A model generated the notes under the pieces. The model was not told the DNA's origin. It saw only the letters and a list, made by a program, of their open reading frames with translations, and made no database searches. A stretch of DNA of 64,000 bases. Origin: Amycolatopsis sp. EV170708-02-1 (GTDB lineage: Bacteria > Actinomycetota > Actinomycetes > Mycobacteriales > Pseudonocardiaceae). The DNA is taken from assembly GCF_022479115.1 (NCBI RefSeq), contig NZ_CP092497.1:6324001-6388000 (forward strand), in the 5' to 3' direction. Below, piece after piece: positions 1 to 12,261 of the stretch. The position numbers were made by a program, and so were the translations under genes. Position 1 is the first letter of the stretch; each line of letters starts with the position of its first letter.

Positions 1-55
1 GTTACCTGGGCAGCCCAATGATGCTGACAGCGCGCTCCGTCGCCACCCTCCCGCG

Positions 56-1297
56 TCACTGGAACAGCTTGACCGGGTTCACGATGTCGGCGGTGACGGT
101 GAGCAGAGTCACCGCGCCGCCGATGAAGACGAGCACCATCGTGACCGCGGACAGCTTCGTGTAGTCGACCGGTCCGCCCGCCGCCTTGCCGCGCAGTTTC
201 CGGAACCAGTCCCGGACGCGCTCGTACCAGACGACCGCGATATGGCCGCCGTCGAGCGGGAGCAGCGGCAGCAGGTTGAACACGCCGATGAAGAAGTTCA
301 GGCTCGCCAGCAGGAGCACGAAGATCTCCCACAGGCCGCGCTCGGCGGCCTCGCCACCGATCCGGCTGGCGCCGACGACGCTGACCGGGGTGTTCGGGTC
401 GCGCTCGCCGCCGAAGATGGACTCCACCACCGCGGGGATCCGCGACGGGAACTCGATCAGCCGCTTGGCGGTCTCGGAGAACATCGTGCCGGTGAAGCTG
501 AGCGTCCCGCCGATCGCGTCGACGGGGCCGTAGGTCAGCAGCGGCGGCGCGGTGTTCTGGATCGGCGAGGCACCGATCATGCCGACGTCCTTGACCGTGG
601 TGTTGTTGGAACCGTCGGCGACCAGCCGCTGCACACGCGGCACGTCGACGGTCAGGTTCAGCCGCTGCCCGTTGCGCTCGACGACGAACGGCGTCGGACC
701 GCCGGCGACCTGGACGGCCGCGAGCATTTCGCGCCAGGTCTTGATCGGCTTGCCGGCGACGGAGACGACCTTGTCGCCCGCCTGGAGACCGGCGGTCTTC
801 GCGGGGGTCGGGGCGTTCGGCGGGCAGGTGGTGTCGTTCAGCTGCTCCACCGTGGTGGCCGCACGGGCACACGACGTGGCGCTGATCACGGCCTCGGTGG
901 GAGCGGCCTGGGCGGCCGGATTCGGCAGGCCCATGGTGACGGCCATCAGGTAGAGAATGATGAAACCGAGGATGAAGTGCATCGCCGAGCCCGCCGACAT
1001 GACGACGGTGCGCTTCCAGGTCTTGAAGCGCCACATCGCGCGCTTCGACTCTTCCGGGGTGACCTCGTCGAGCGCGGTCATGCCCGCGATGTCGCAGAAC
1101 CCGCCGAGCGGGATCCACTTCACGCCGTATTCGGTCTCACCGCGACGGAAGGAGAAGATGGTCGGCCCGAAGCCGATGAAGTAGCGCCGGACCTTCATGC
1201 CGAAGGCTTTCGCCGCCCACATGTGGCCGGCCTCGTGCAGCGCGACGGACAGGCAGATGCCCAGCGCGAACAGCACGATCCCGAGAATGAAGACCAC
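56..1297 (-). CDS. rip1: Site-2 intramembrane metalloprotease (M50, RseP/Rip1 type)
   Basis: A membrane zinc protease of 413 aa that cuts transmembrane anti-sigma factors or similar substrates inside the bilayer. The first membrane helix carries the zinc motif HEAGH at residues 21-25. A PDZ-like segment lies around residues 165-225, and the second metal site, LPLDGGH, is near residue 349 in a C-terminal helix, all in family order. The GTG start lies 3 bases after the dxr stop, so the two genes are very likely co-transcribed. The dxr-rip1 pairing is conserved in actinobacteria. The substrate cannot be read from the sequence. Confidence 0.95.
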   Translation of the reverse strand: MVFILGIVLFALGICLSVALHEAGHMWAAKAFGMKVRRYFIGFGPTIFSFRRGETEYGVKWIPLGGFCDIAGMTALDEVTPEESKRAMWRFKTWKRTVVMSAGSAMHFILGFIILYLMAVTMGLPNPAAQAAPTEAVISATSCARAATTVEQLNDTTCPPNAPTPAKTAGLQAGDKVVSVAGKPIKTWREMLAAVQVAGGPTPFVVERNGQRLNLTVDVPRVQRLVADGSNNTTVKDVGMIGASPIQNTAPPLLTYGPVDAIGGTLSFTGTMFSETAKRLIEFPSRIPAVVESIFGGERDPNTPVSVVGASRIGGEAAERGLWEIFVLLLASLNFFIGVFNLLPLLPLDGGHIAVVWYERVRDWFRKLRGKAAGGPVDYTKLSAVTMVLVFIGGAVTLLTVTADIVNPVKLFQ

Positions 1298-1300
1298 GCG

Positions 1301-2506
1301 CTACTTCCCCTTACCGATCAGCGCACCGGCACGCGCGCGAGCCCAGCGCTCGGCAGCTAGTACGTCATCAACGTCGCGAGGTTCACGACGCCATTCGTCG
1401 GCGGCTTCCACCACCTGGGCAATAGTGTCCACAATCGAGGTGAAGCCGGTGTTCTGTGCCAGGAAGGCGGCCACCAGCTCTTCGTTCGCCGCGTTGTAGA
1501 CCGCCGGGATGCAGCCACCGACGGTCCCGGCGTGCCGCGCCAGCTCGACGGCGGGGAACGCGTCGTTGTCCAACGGCTCGAAAGTCCAGCTCGCGGGCTT
1601 GTCCCAGACGCACGCGGCCGCCGCGCCGGGCACGCGGTCCGGCCAGTGCAGCGCCAGCGCGATCGGCAGCCGCATGTCGGGCGGGCTGGCCTGGGCGATC
1701 GTCGAACCGTCCACGAAGGTCACCATCGAGTGGATGATCGACTGCGGGTGGACGACCACGTCGATGCGGTCTGTCTCGATGTCGAACAGGAGCTTCGCCT
1801 CGATCAGCTCCAGGCCCTTGTTGACCAAAGTGGACGAGTTGATCGTGATGAGCGGCCCCATCGACCAGGTCGGATGCGCCATCGCCTGCTCGACGGTGAC
1901 GTCGGCCAGCTCCTCGCGCTTGCGTCCGCGGAACGGGCCGCCCGAGGCGGTGAGCACCAGCCGGGCGACCTCGGACTCGCGGCCGGCACGCAGGGCCTGC
2001 GCGATCGCGGAGTGCTCGGAGTCCACCGGGACGAGCTGGCCGGGCTTGGCCGCGGCCAGCACGAGCGGCCCGCCCGCGATCAGCGACTCCTTGTTGGCCA
2101 GCGCGAGCGTGGCACCGGTGGCGAGCGCGCGCAGGGTCGGCGGGAGCCCCTGGGAACCGGGGAGCGCGTTGAGCACGACGTCCACGGGGGTGGCGTCGAT
2201 CATCTCGACGACCGCGTCGGCCCCGGCGTAGATGCGCGGGAGCTTGAAGTCGCCGCTGGAGTAGCCGCGCTTCTGCGCCTCGGCGTACAGCGCGAGCTGC
2301 AGGTCTTCCACGGCCGTCGGCCTGCTGATGGCGACGGCGTCGACCTGGTGCGCCAGGGCCTGGGCGGCCAGCGCGGCGGGGTCGGAGCCGCCCGCGGCGA
2401 TCCCGGCGACCCGGAACAGCTCCGGGTTGCGGGCCGCGACGTCGAGGGCCTGGGCGCCGACCGATCCGGTCGAACCGAGCACGAGCACACTTCGCGAGGT
2501 AGTCAT
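1301..2506 (-). CDS. dxr: 1-deoxy-D-xylulose 5-phosphate reductoisomerase
   Basis: This NADPH enzyme converts DXP to 2-C-methyl-D-erythritol 4-phosphate, the committed step of the non-mevalonate isoprenoid pathway. The 401-aa protein opens with the dinucleotide-binding signature [10 protein letters not shown] (residues 10-19). It contains the metal/substrate segments VDSEHSA and ASGGPFRG, and the loop HPTWSMG. Length is normal for the family. The ATG at 2506 is chosen because the glycine-rich motif follows it directly; a second ATG 10 bases upstream is out of frame. It is the first gene of a two-gene unit with rip1. Confidence 0.97.
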   Translation of the reverse strand: MTTSRSVLVLGSTGSVGAQALDVAARNPELFRVAGIAAGGSDPAALAAQALAHQVDAVAISRPTAVEDLQLALYAEAQKRGYSSGDFKLPRIYAGADAVVEMIDATPVDVVLNALPGSQGLPPTLRALATGATLALANKESLIAGGPLVLAAAKPGQLVPVDSEHSAIAQALRAGRESEVARLVLTASGGPFRGRKREELADVTVEQAMAHPTWSMGPLITINSSTLVNKGLELIEAKLLFDIETDRIDVVVHPQSIIHSMVTFVDGSTIAQASPPDMRLPIALALHWPDRVPGAAAACVWDKPASWTFEPLDNDAFPAVELARHAGTVGGCIPAVYNAANEELVAAFLAQNTGFTSIVDTIAQVVEAADEWRREPRDVDDVLAAERWARARAGALIGKGK

Positions 2507-2601
2507 CGGGGCTCATTGTCGCTTGGGGCCCGTCGGGCGCGTGCAGCCAGGTGTGGGATCATTCGCGGGCAAGCGAACCATCGGGTTTTGAGGAGTTGAT
2601 C

Positions 2602-2871
2602 GTGGCGAGCAAAGCGGTCGAAAAGCGCGGCCGGGTGGGCGTCGACACCGTTGACCCCCGCGACGAGCCGTCGGCCGAGTGGGGCTGGCACGGTTCCTTC
2701 CCGAAGGCGACGCGGATCGCGGGCTGGCTGAGCGCGATCATCCTGCTGGTGATGCTGTACGGCAACCACCACGGCTGGACCGAGAACCTGTGGCTGATCG
2801 GGCTGTCGCTGCTGATGATGTTCGGGCTGGTGCTCGACATCCGGAAGCAGCGCACCGCCTGGCGCAAGTAG
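2602..2871 (+). CDS. Small membrane protein, DUF2631 type
   Basis: An 89-aa protein read divergently from dxr. The GTG at 2602 is preferred over upstream starts because AGGAG at 2591-2595 sits six bases before it. The N-terminal half is charged and contains the motif DEPSAEWGWHG. Two hydrophobic helices follow (about residues 35-52 and 58-77), then a basic tail. This matches the actinobacterial DUF2631 family often found beside dxr. Function is unknown; insertion in the cytoplasmic membrane is inferred from the helices. Confidence 0.8.
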   Translation: MASKAVEKRGRVGVDTVDPRDEPSAEWGWHGSFPKATRIAGWLSAIILLVMLYGNHHGWTENLWLIGLSLLMMFGLVLDIRKQRTAWRK

Positions 2872-2883
2872 CTCCTTCACGGC

Positions 2884-3486
2884 TCAATGGCCCCTGTCCA
2901 CCTTCGTGGGCAGGGGCCATTGGCCGTTCTGGGCCCACAGCTCGTTGACGATCTTGACCGCGTCGTCGGCCTCGACGCCGTAGCGATGCCGGTACTTCGC
3001 CGCCGGACGTTGGACCACCGCGGCGACTTCCCCGATGGCGACGTTGTTCCACGAGCCGTTCGGGTAGAACTGCCGCATCACCGCGAGGAACCGGCCGGTC
3101 GCCCACACCGGGTCGGTCCGCTGTTCGAAGGAACCCCAGCTCGCGCGCTGCTGGAAGAGCCCGACCGAGTCACCGAGGCCGCCGTCGAGATTGGCGATAC
3201 TCGACTCGACGATCACCGTCGCGATCGCGATGGCCGCCGCGCGATCGTTGAGCCCCGATCTCTGCACGGTCTCGACGATCACTCTGGCGCACGAGGTGTT
3301 GTACGGGTTCATGTAGCCGCGCATCTTGGTGGCGAGCTGCTGGTTGAGGGTTTTGGCAGCGTCCCCGTCGTCGGTCGACGCGCCCGCCTGGACGCAGGGC
3401 AGGGCGACGTGTTCGACCTGGTCAGGGCGGATCTCGGTGGGCGGGAGCAGGACGAGGGACAGGGCTAGGTACGCGGCGGTGAACAT
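2884..3486 (-). CDS. Secreted lysozyme-like (lytic transglycosylase-fold) protein
   Basis: A 200-aa exported protein. A short hydrophobic leader (residues 1-15) is followed by a globular part with VIVESSIANLDGG and DSVGLFQQR, which resemble the catalytic Glu region and the GLFQ segment of lysozyme/goose-type transglycosylases. Actinobacteria carry many such proteins, annotated as hypothetical or peptidoglycan hydrolase. Cell-wall cleavage or remodelling is therefore plausible, with the Glu of VIVES as candidate acid. There is no cell-wall-binding domain. It appears monocistronic, with a terminator beyond its stop and a hairpin just upstream. Confidence 0.75.
   Translation of the reverse strand: MFTAAYLALSLVLLPPTEIRPDQVEHVALPCVQAGASTDDGDAAKTLNQQLATKMRGYMNPYNTSCARVIVETVQRSGLNDRAAAIAIATVIVESSIANLDGGLGDSVGLFQQRASWGSFEQRTDPVWATGRFLAVMRQFYPNGSWNNVAIGEVAAVVQRPAAKYRHRYGVEADDAVKIVNELWAQNGQWPLPTKVDRGH
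2886..2921. terminator. Bidirectional hairpin terminator
   Basis: Arms 2886-2901 and 2906-2921 form a 16-bp stem with one mismatch around a CTTC loop. It lies between the converging ends of the DUF2631 gene and the lysozyme-like gene and probably stops transcription from both sides. No T-run is present. Confidence 0.7.
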
Positions 3487-3497
3487 GCGGCTCCGTT

Positions 3498-3545
3498 GGT
3501 CGTGAGTGGCGATTCGTGTTCTAACCCGAATCGCCGCTCACGACC
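3498..3545. repeat. Intergenic hairpin, CGTGAGTGGC family, copy 1
   Basis: Arms 3498-3516 and 3527-3545 pair over 19 bp with a single G-T wobble around a 10-base loop containing GTTCTAACC. The outer arm CGTGAGTGGC and the GTTCTAACC core recur in the palindrome at 16275-16324, so this belongs to a dispersed family rather than being a one-off terminator. Confidence 0.75.
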
Positions 3546-3583
3546 ACCTGGACCGATGGCTCACCGCCACCCTCACCCGCCCG

Positions 3584-3682
3584 AAGTACATGAAGGCCCC
3601 CTTCCTGTACTTGGGGAGGCGTGAAGGTCGCCGGGTAGCGAGGGCCTCCTTCACTACCCTCAGGGTAGGCAAGGAGGCCTTC
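3584..3682. repeat. Tandem intergenic hairpins of the GAAGG/CCTTC type
   Basis: Two hairpins stand in a row. The first pairs 3584-3595 with about 3601-3612; the second pairs 3640-3660 with 3662-3682, with a few mismatches. Both are built from GAAGGCC/GGCCTTC blocks. The same blocks occur in the hairpins at 26910, 51509 and 58070. They fill the gap between the divergent lysozyme-like and cyclophilin genes, an odd position for terminators. Confidence 0.65.
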
Positions 3683-3743
3683 ACGGACCGAACCCCTGTG
3701 AAGCGCTACCCGACGGCCATCCTTTTGGGTTAGGTTCCCCCTC

Positions 3744-4418
3744 ATGAAGCTGCGCTGGGGTGTCACCGCTGTCGTTTCCGCTCTCGCCGCCGTGTTCCTG
3801 CCCGGCGTCGCCACCGCCGCGCCCGCCCCGGCATCGCTGCCGATCGTGCGCTGCGAGTTCACGCCGACACCGGAAAACCCCGCGGCCCGCCCGGTCCTGC
3901 GCCCGCTCCCCTTCGCTCTGACCCGCGGCACCGTCGACGTCACGTTCCGCTTCAACTACGGCCCGGTGACCGTGCGCCTGAATCGCGCCGGTGCCGCCCC
4001 GTGCGCCGTCCACAACCTGGCGAGCCTGGCGCTGCAGCGCTTCTACGACCGCAGTCAGTGCTGGCGCCTGACGAACTCCTCACGTCTTGGTGTCCTGCAG
4101 TGCGGCGACATCTACGAAGCCGAAAAGGGCGGACCGGGCTACAAGTTCCCGGACGAGGTCGACGGCACCGAGACCTACGAACGCGGCACCATCGCCATGG
4201 GTAACCAGGGCCCCGGCACCAACGGCAGCGAGTTCTTCATCGTGCACTCGTTCGCGAACATCCCGAAGAACTACTCGGTGATGGGCAAGGTCGTGCGGGG
4301 CATGGAGGTGCTGGACCGGATCGTGGCGAACGGCATCATCCCGACGGATCCGAACGGGCCGCAGGACGGGCTGCCCGCGAAGCCGGTGAAGATCCAGAAG
4401 GCGACCGTCGGTTTCTGA
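3744..4418 (+). CDS. Secreted cyclophilin-type peptidyl-prolyl isomerase
   Basis: A 224-aa protein. Residues 1-26 form a signal peptide ending in ATAAPA-like cleavage residues. The cyclophilin fold covers about residues 60-222. Family hallmarks are visible: FNYGPVTVRL at the first strand, the RF-D segment where catalytic Arg sits in LQRFYDRSQCW, IAMGNQGPGTNGSEFFI, and the closing VMGKVVRGMEVLDRI. It would catalyse cis-trans proline isomerisation and assist folding of exported proteins. It has its own start after the hairpin block, with no obvious operon partner. Confidence 0.92.
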   Translation: MKLRWGVTAVVSALAAVFLPGVATAAPAPASLPIVRCEFTPTPENPAARPVLRPLPFALTRGTVDVTFRFNYGPVTVRLNRAGAAPCAVHNLASLALQRFYDRSQCWRLTNSSRLGVLQCGDIYEAEKGGPGYKFPDEVDGTETYERGTIAMGNQGPGTNGSEFFIVHSFANIPKNYSVMGKVVRGMEVLDRIVANGIIPTDPNGPQDGLPAKPVKIQKATVGF

Positions 4419-4461
4419 CCGGAGCGTAGGGATCTCAACCCGCCGAATTCAGCGAGCCCGC

Positions 4462-4755
4462 TCAGGGCTGATGCCGGACGAAGTCGGGAATCCCGTCGGC
4501 CGACGCCGGATCCATGATCGGGTACAGCGTCATCCCTTCAGGAGCGCGGGCACGCGAGATCTGAATGCCGTGCAGACACGCATCGCACCAGAGATAGACC
4601 GTGGCGAGACGACTCTCCGGATAGCCGAGATACCTGACTTCCAACCGGTTCTTCCCGCAACGCGGACACGAATGGTGATCGATCCGGTCCGAACCTCCGT
4701 CAATGACGGAAATCAGCGTCGACATCCAGCTTGTTCGCCGGGAATTCCGTTTCAC
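4462..4755 (-). CDS. Zinc-ribbon protein of a SUKH-linked cluster
   Basis: A 97-aa protein of unknown function. The GTG at 4755 overlaps the stop of the upstream gene as GTGA, which argues for translational coupling; an internal ATG at 4725 would give 87 aa. Two Cys pairs, CPRC at about residues 41-44 and CDAC about 27 residues later, form a likely structural zinc ribbon. The rest is a compact beta-rich tail with no known signature. It is the last gene of a three-gene minus-strand set that begins with a SUKH protein. Confidence 0.65.
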   Translation of the reverse strand: MKRNSRRTSWMSTLISVIDGGSDRIDHHSCPRCGKNRLEVRYLGYPESRLATVYLWCDACLHGIQISRARAPEGMTLYPIMDPASADGIPDFVRHQP

Positions 4756-5042
4756 GGCGGGCAGCCTCGGAGTTCCCGGACTCCTTCGAGCCCACCCGCG
4801 CCCGCCAGTTCGAGCTTCGCGCTGTGCGGCGGGTCCAGCAGCTCGACCGGCCGTTCGTAACGCAGGATCATGACGATTCGCAGATCGACCTTCGTCGACG
4901 TGCCGTCCTCGAAGATCGCGGTGGAGAGAAAGTCGCCGACCGAGACCTGCGCACCAAGACACCGGGCGACGCATACGGTCTTCCCCTGAGGCCCTTGCTC
5001 GGCACTTTCGACACCGAGTCGAATCGCTGCTGCCATGACCAT
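4752..5042 (-). CDS. Small beta-barrel-like protein, EF-Tu domain-2 resemblance
   Basis: A 96-aa protein not recognised as a named family. Its layout (VCVARCLGAQVSVGDFLS, then strands ending in a LEL segment) resembles the domain-2 beta-barrel of translation GTPases, but without any GTPase domain. That is a pattern impression only. The ATG at 5042 follows GAGAG at a workable distance; another ATG lies 6 bases downstream. Its stop overlaps the start of the zinc-ribbon gene. It lies 136 bases after the SUKH gene in the same direction. Confidence 0.55.
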   Translation of the reverse strand: MVMAAAIRLGVESAEQGPQGKTVCVARCLGAQVSVGDFLSTAIFEDGTSTKVDLRIVMILRYERPVELLDPPHSAKLELAGAGGLEGVRELRGCPP

Positions 5043-5178
5043 CCGTGCTCTCGGGTACCGCTGCCGTGGAACCACCATACGGAGCGGTTGCCGGCGGCGC
5101 GCAGCTCGATCAAACGCATCGCTGCCTTTCTCTCACTCCACGAGCGAAGGAACCGAAGTCGTCCGCTCGCTTCGAGGC

Positions 5179-5697
5179 TCACGCGAGGACCTGACCTTCC
5201 AGCTCCCTCAGGATGCCGTCCAAGAACTCTCGCAGGTCCTTCGCGACCACTGCCGTTCCCTGTTGATCGGCTTCGTAGGCACCGTCGAGGAAGGAACCGC
5301 CCCGCAATCGGTGGACAGCTCCGCAGGCCAGGCGCAAGGCGAACATCGCACCTCCTCCATCCGATCCGAAAACGATGATCCGCCCCTCGGTGGCGCCGGC
5401 GAGTCGCGTGGGCAGAGCACCGAGCAGTCCCGCGACCACATGTCCCGCCGGATGCACGAAAACACCGTTGCCAAGATCCGGCAACGACACCTCTCTGACG
5501 CAAGCGTAGAAGTCCAGCAGTCCGGTGGGGACACCGAGCTTCGTCAGCTCTTCGAGATCGTCCGAGCCGGAACCCTCAGCCGCGAGGACCCGGTTCTCAC
5601 CCGGCGGATAGCCGAACCTCGCCTCGAACCCTCGCTCGAACTCGGCGCTCAGCCGGGACGATCGTTCGATCCACACCCTCAGGTCTTCAGGCTCCAC
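5179..5697 (-). CDS. SMI1/KNR4 (SUKH) family protein
   Basis: A 172-aa protein with the SUKH pattern: PTGLLDFYACVREVSLPD in the middle, then IIVFGSDGGGAMFAL and a closing helix ending KDLREFLDGILREL. SUKH proteins commonly act as immunity proteins against contact-dependent or secreted toxins in bacteria, though many have no known partner. The GTG start has GGAGGAGG shortly upstream. No toxin gene is visible within several kilobases, so an orphan immunity role or an unrelated role are both open. It leads a cluster with the two small genes downstream. Confidence 0.8.
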   Translation of the reverse strand: MEPEDLRVWIERSSRLSAEFERGFEARFGYPPGENRVLAAEGSGSDDLEELTKLGVPTGLLDFYACVREVSLPDLGNGVFVHPAGHVVAGLLGALPTRLAGATEGRIIVFGSDGGGAMFALRLACGAVHRLRGGSFLDGAYEADQQGTAVVAKDLREFLDGILRELEGQVLA

Positions 5698-5972
5698 GAG
5701 CCTCCTCCGTTTGCCTAGCCCGCGTCGATCGAGGAAGTCGAGGAACGCCGGGTTCGTCCTCGCCTTTCCCTTGATCCTTAAGGCGGTGATCCGATTTCAA
5801 GAAAACAGATAACCATTGATGATCAGCCGTTGCCAAGCAACGGAACACGCTGTAGCTGTCTTTACTACGCACAGGAAACACACAGCCCCTCACAGGAACC
5901 GCCATTTCACCCTTTAGAGTGACGCATCCGCATCGGGCCCGGCTACCGGTGACGTTCCTGGGGGTTCAAAGC
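5698..5972. other. AT-richer intergenic region between divergent genes
   Basis: About 275 bases between the SUKH gene and the acyltransferase gene. Bases 5770-5900 are clearly lower in GC than the flanks, fitting promoters for both directions, but I cannot pick a convincing -35/-10 pair. A 72-codon minus-strand frame here (5687-5905) has no coding character. Confidence 0.4.
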
Positions 5973-7061
5973 ATGATGACGCACGAGCAGTACCTGTCCA
6001 CGAAGAGATTCCCGGCCCTCGACGGGCTGCGCGCGATCGCCGCGCTCCTCGTGGTGGTGTTCCACTACGGAGGACCGTCGTGGGCCATGGCCAACGGGTG
6101 GATCGGCGTCCACCTGTTCTTCGTTCTTTCCGGTTTCCTGATCACCACGCTGGCACTGCGTGAAGAAGACAAAAACGGCAGGATCTCGCTCGCGAACTTC
6201 TACATCCGTCGCGCGTTCCGCATTCTTCCCGTGTATTTCGCGGTTCTGGGCATCATCATCGTGTTCACCTATCTCCGCGGCCAGTACACCTCCAGCGGGC
6301 TCGCCGGAGCGATGCCGTACTTCCTGACGTTCACCAACGAATTCGCCCACAACGCACCTTTCGGTCAGTCGTGGACGCTGGGTGTCGAGCAGAAGTTCTA
6401 CCTCGTCTGGCCGTTCCTGGCCTTCGGCATCGCGGCATTGAGCTTCCCGAAGAGGCTCGGCCTGGCGATCAGCCTGATCGCGCTCATGATCGCCCTGATC
6501 CCGGTGATGCCGTACGCCGGCGCCTACTCGCCCATCATCATCGGTTGCGCGCTCGCCATCGGCCTGCACTACCGCAAGGGGTTCGCGGTCCTCCGCGTCT
6601 TCACCCACCCGCTGGCCAGCTTCGTCCTGCTCGCGGCACTCGTCGTCCTCCAGATCCATGTCACCGACATCGAGGCCTTCTTCCACGACGGCGGCACGAT
6701 CGGCGGCACCACGTACGCGGTGCTGGTCGCACTGTTCATCACCTCGCTGATCCCCCGCGGTCCGATCGCCTGGCTCTTCTCGACCCCTCCGATGCGGTTC
6801 ATCGGCGAGCGGTCGTACTCCGTCTACCTCCTGCAAGGGGTGGCGGCGACCGTGGTCGCGCTGTCGATTCCCCAGCTGGGCGTCCACCGGACGCTGACCG
6901 CGATCGCCGTGACCGTCGTCGCCTTGATCATCTCCGACGTCCTCTACCGCTGGGTCGAGGTGCCGATGATCGAAGTCGGCCGCAAACTGGTCGCCCGGCG
7001 CAGGCCCGCACCGCCCCGTCCCACGATCCGGGAAGCCGAACCCGCCCTGGCCAGCGGCTGA
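5973..7061 (+). CDS. Acyltransferase family 3 membrane protein
   Basis: A 362-aa protein from the preferred ATG at 5973 (after GGGGG), with about ten membrane helices. The start [21 protein letters not shown] contains the family's conserved Arg and His, followed by [16 protein letters not shown] and [14 protein letters not shown]. These define acyltransferase_3 enzymes, which transfer acyl groups to sugars, peptidoglycan or natural products at the membrane. The substrate is unknown. It sits alone between the SUKH cluster and metH. A C-terminal proline/arginine-rich tail is probably cytoplasmic. Confidence 0.9.
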   Translation: MMTHEQYLSTKRFPALDGLRAIAALLVVVFHYGGPSWAMANGWIGVHLFFVLSGFLITTLALREEDKNGRISLANFYIRRAFRILPVYFAVLGIIIVFTYLRGQYTSSGLAGAMPYFLTFTNEFAHNAPFGQSWTLGVEQKFYLVWPFLAFGIAALSFPKRLGLAISLIALMIALIPVMPYAGAYSPIIIGCALAIGLHYRKGFAVLRVFTHPLASFVLLAALVVLQIHVTDIEAFFHDGGTIGGTTYAVLVALFITSLIPRGPIAWLFSTPPMRFIGERSYSVYLLQGVAATVVALSIPQLGVHRTLTAIAVTVVALIISDVLYRWVEVPMIEVGRKLVARRRPAPPRPTIREAEPALASG

Positions 7062-7111
7062 GCGATTCGGGCGGATCACCCTTGTGCGGGTCCGGTACTC
7101 TGGTCGCCAAG

Positions 7112-7188
7112 GTCGAGAGGCGCTGCAACGGACCGCGGGGTCCGCCACGCTCGGCCCCGGACTTCACCGCAAGGGCGCCTCCCACGAC
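7112..7188 (+). promoter_or_regulatory. SAH riboswitch upstream of metH
   Basis: The closing stem pairs GAGGCGC (7117-7123) with GCGCCTC (7175-7181), extended by GTCG (7112-7115) with CGAC (7185-7188). The conserved segment GAGGCGCTGCAAC opens the element, a 5-bp hairpin follows (7130-7134 with 7139-7143), and CAAGGGCGCCTC closes it. This matches the S-adenosylhomocysteine riboswitch class, which turns on methionine-cycle genes when SAH builds up. The metH ribosome-binding site GGGAGG at 7191-7196 begins only 3 bases after the element, so control of translation start is likely. Confidence 0.85.
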
Positions 7189-7204
7189 ATGGGAGGAGCG
7201 CTGG

Positions 7205-10813
<3,609 letters not shown>

Positions 10814-10825
10814 CACAATGATCCG

Positions 10826-12261
10826 GTGACTGCCGAGGGCTCGGACTTCCTGCAGCTGGACATCGGGGACGCACCGCCGGGGCGCCGGTCGGACTGGCTG
10901 GCGTCGCGGTTGCGGCACGCCATCTCCGACGGCCGCCTGCCGGTCGGCAGCAGGCTGCCCGCCACCAGGGCACTGGCCGCGGACCTGCGGGTCTCCCGCG
11001 GTGTGGTCACCGAGGCCTACCAGCGGCTGGTCGAAGACGGTCACGTCGCCGGCCGCGGCCGCGCGGGCACGGTGGTCGTCGCGGCGCCGGCGAGGACGAA
11101 GGAGCAGACCGCGCCCGGTCCCCGGCCGCGGGCACGATCTTCCGGCCCACCCCCGGGATCGGCGTCTTCGACTCGCTGCGGGCGACCCCGGCGAGGATCG
11201 ACCTGTCCCCCGGCGTGCCGGATCTGACGGCCTTCCCGCGTACGGCCTGGTTACGCGCGGAACGCACCGTGCTCAACGACCTCTCGGCGGCGGCCTTCGG
11301 CTACGGCGACCCGCGGGGCGCGCCCGCGTTGCGGCTGGCCATCGCGCATTGGATCGCCCGCACCCGGGGCATCACCGCCGACGCCGACGACGTGCTGATC
11401 GTCGCCGGGGTCGCGCAGGGCCTCGGCTTGCTGGCACAGGTGCTGCGCGACAACGGGATCTCCGAGATCGCCGTCGAGGATCCGAGCTCGCTGGGCGCGC
11501 GGCAGCATCTGCACGACCGGCGGCTGGCGACACCGCCGATCCGGGTCGACGAAGACGGGGTCGACGTCGACGAGCTCGTGCGCAGCGGCGCGCCCGCCGT
11601 GCTGCTCACGCCCGCGCACCAGTTCCCGACCGGTGTCGTGCTCGGCGGGGAACGCCGTCGTGAGCTCATGCGCTGGGCCGCGGACGGCGGGCTGATCATC
11701 GAGGACGACTACGACGCCGAGCACCGCTACGACCGCCCGCCGGTCCCCGCGCTGCGCTCGATGCTCGCCGAGCAGGTCTGTTACGCGGGCAGTGTGTCGA
11801 AGTGGCTCGCGCCCGCGCTCCGGGTGGGCTGGATGCTGGTGCCGCCGCGCTACCGGGACGAGGTGGTCGCGGCCAAACGGTTCGCCGACCTCGGCAACGC
11901 CGTCCTGCCGCAGCTGGTGCTCGCGCATCTCATGGAATCGGGCGAGATGGAACGGCAACTGCGGTTCGTGCGCAAGCGGCATCGCCGCCGCCGGGACGCG
12001 ATGATCGAGGCGCTCCGGACGCATCTGCCGGACGCCGTGGTGCACGGTGCCGCCGCCGGGCTGCATCTGACGATCACCTTCGACGGCGACTTCTCCGATC
12101 TCGACTTCGCCGCCGCCGCGCTGGAGCGGGGGGTGAAGGTGCAGCCGCTGTCGTGGCACTGCCAGCGGCCGATGAATCCCGGCCTCGTCCTCGGGTACGG
12201 GGCGAGCCCGGCGAGCGACATCGCCGAGGGCATCGCCGTCCTGGGCGAGATCGGTCGCTAA
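10826..12261 (+). CDS. MocR/PdxR-type GntR regulator with aminotransferase domain, frameshifted
   Basis: A transcription regulator joining an N-terminal winged helix (LASRLRHAISDGRLPVG, about residues 25-80) to a fold-type I aminotransferase domain. The PLP site GSVSKWLAPALRVGW and the metal-like EDDYDAEH are present. The helix is read in one frame from GTG 10826 and the aminotransferase part in another, which already reads ARIDLSPGVPDLTAF before its first in-frame GTG. Adding one C at the CCCC run 11120-11123 restores a 478-aa protein of normal length. Sequence error is more likely than true decay. Targets are unknown; many relatives control vitamin B6 genes. Confidence 0.8.

Noticed and set aside
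5687..5905. A 72-codon minus-strand frame before the SUKH gene
   Set aside because: It lies in AT-richer promoter-like DNA, has no domain pattern, and the SUKH gene has its own good ribosome-binding site.
6371..7204. Upstream extension of the metH frame into the acyltransferase gene
   Set aside because: The product there is Arg/Pro-rich shadow sequence. The riboswitch and strong ribosome-binding site fix the start at 7205.
10826..12261. Programmed ribosomal frameshifting in the MocR gene
   Set aside because: No slippery heptamer or downstream structure is evident, and similar one-base losses occur in six other unrelated genes, favouring sequence error.
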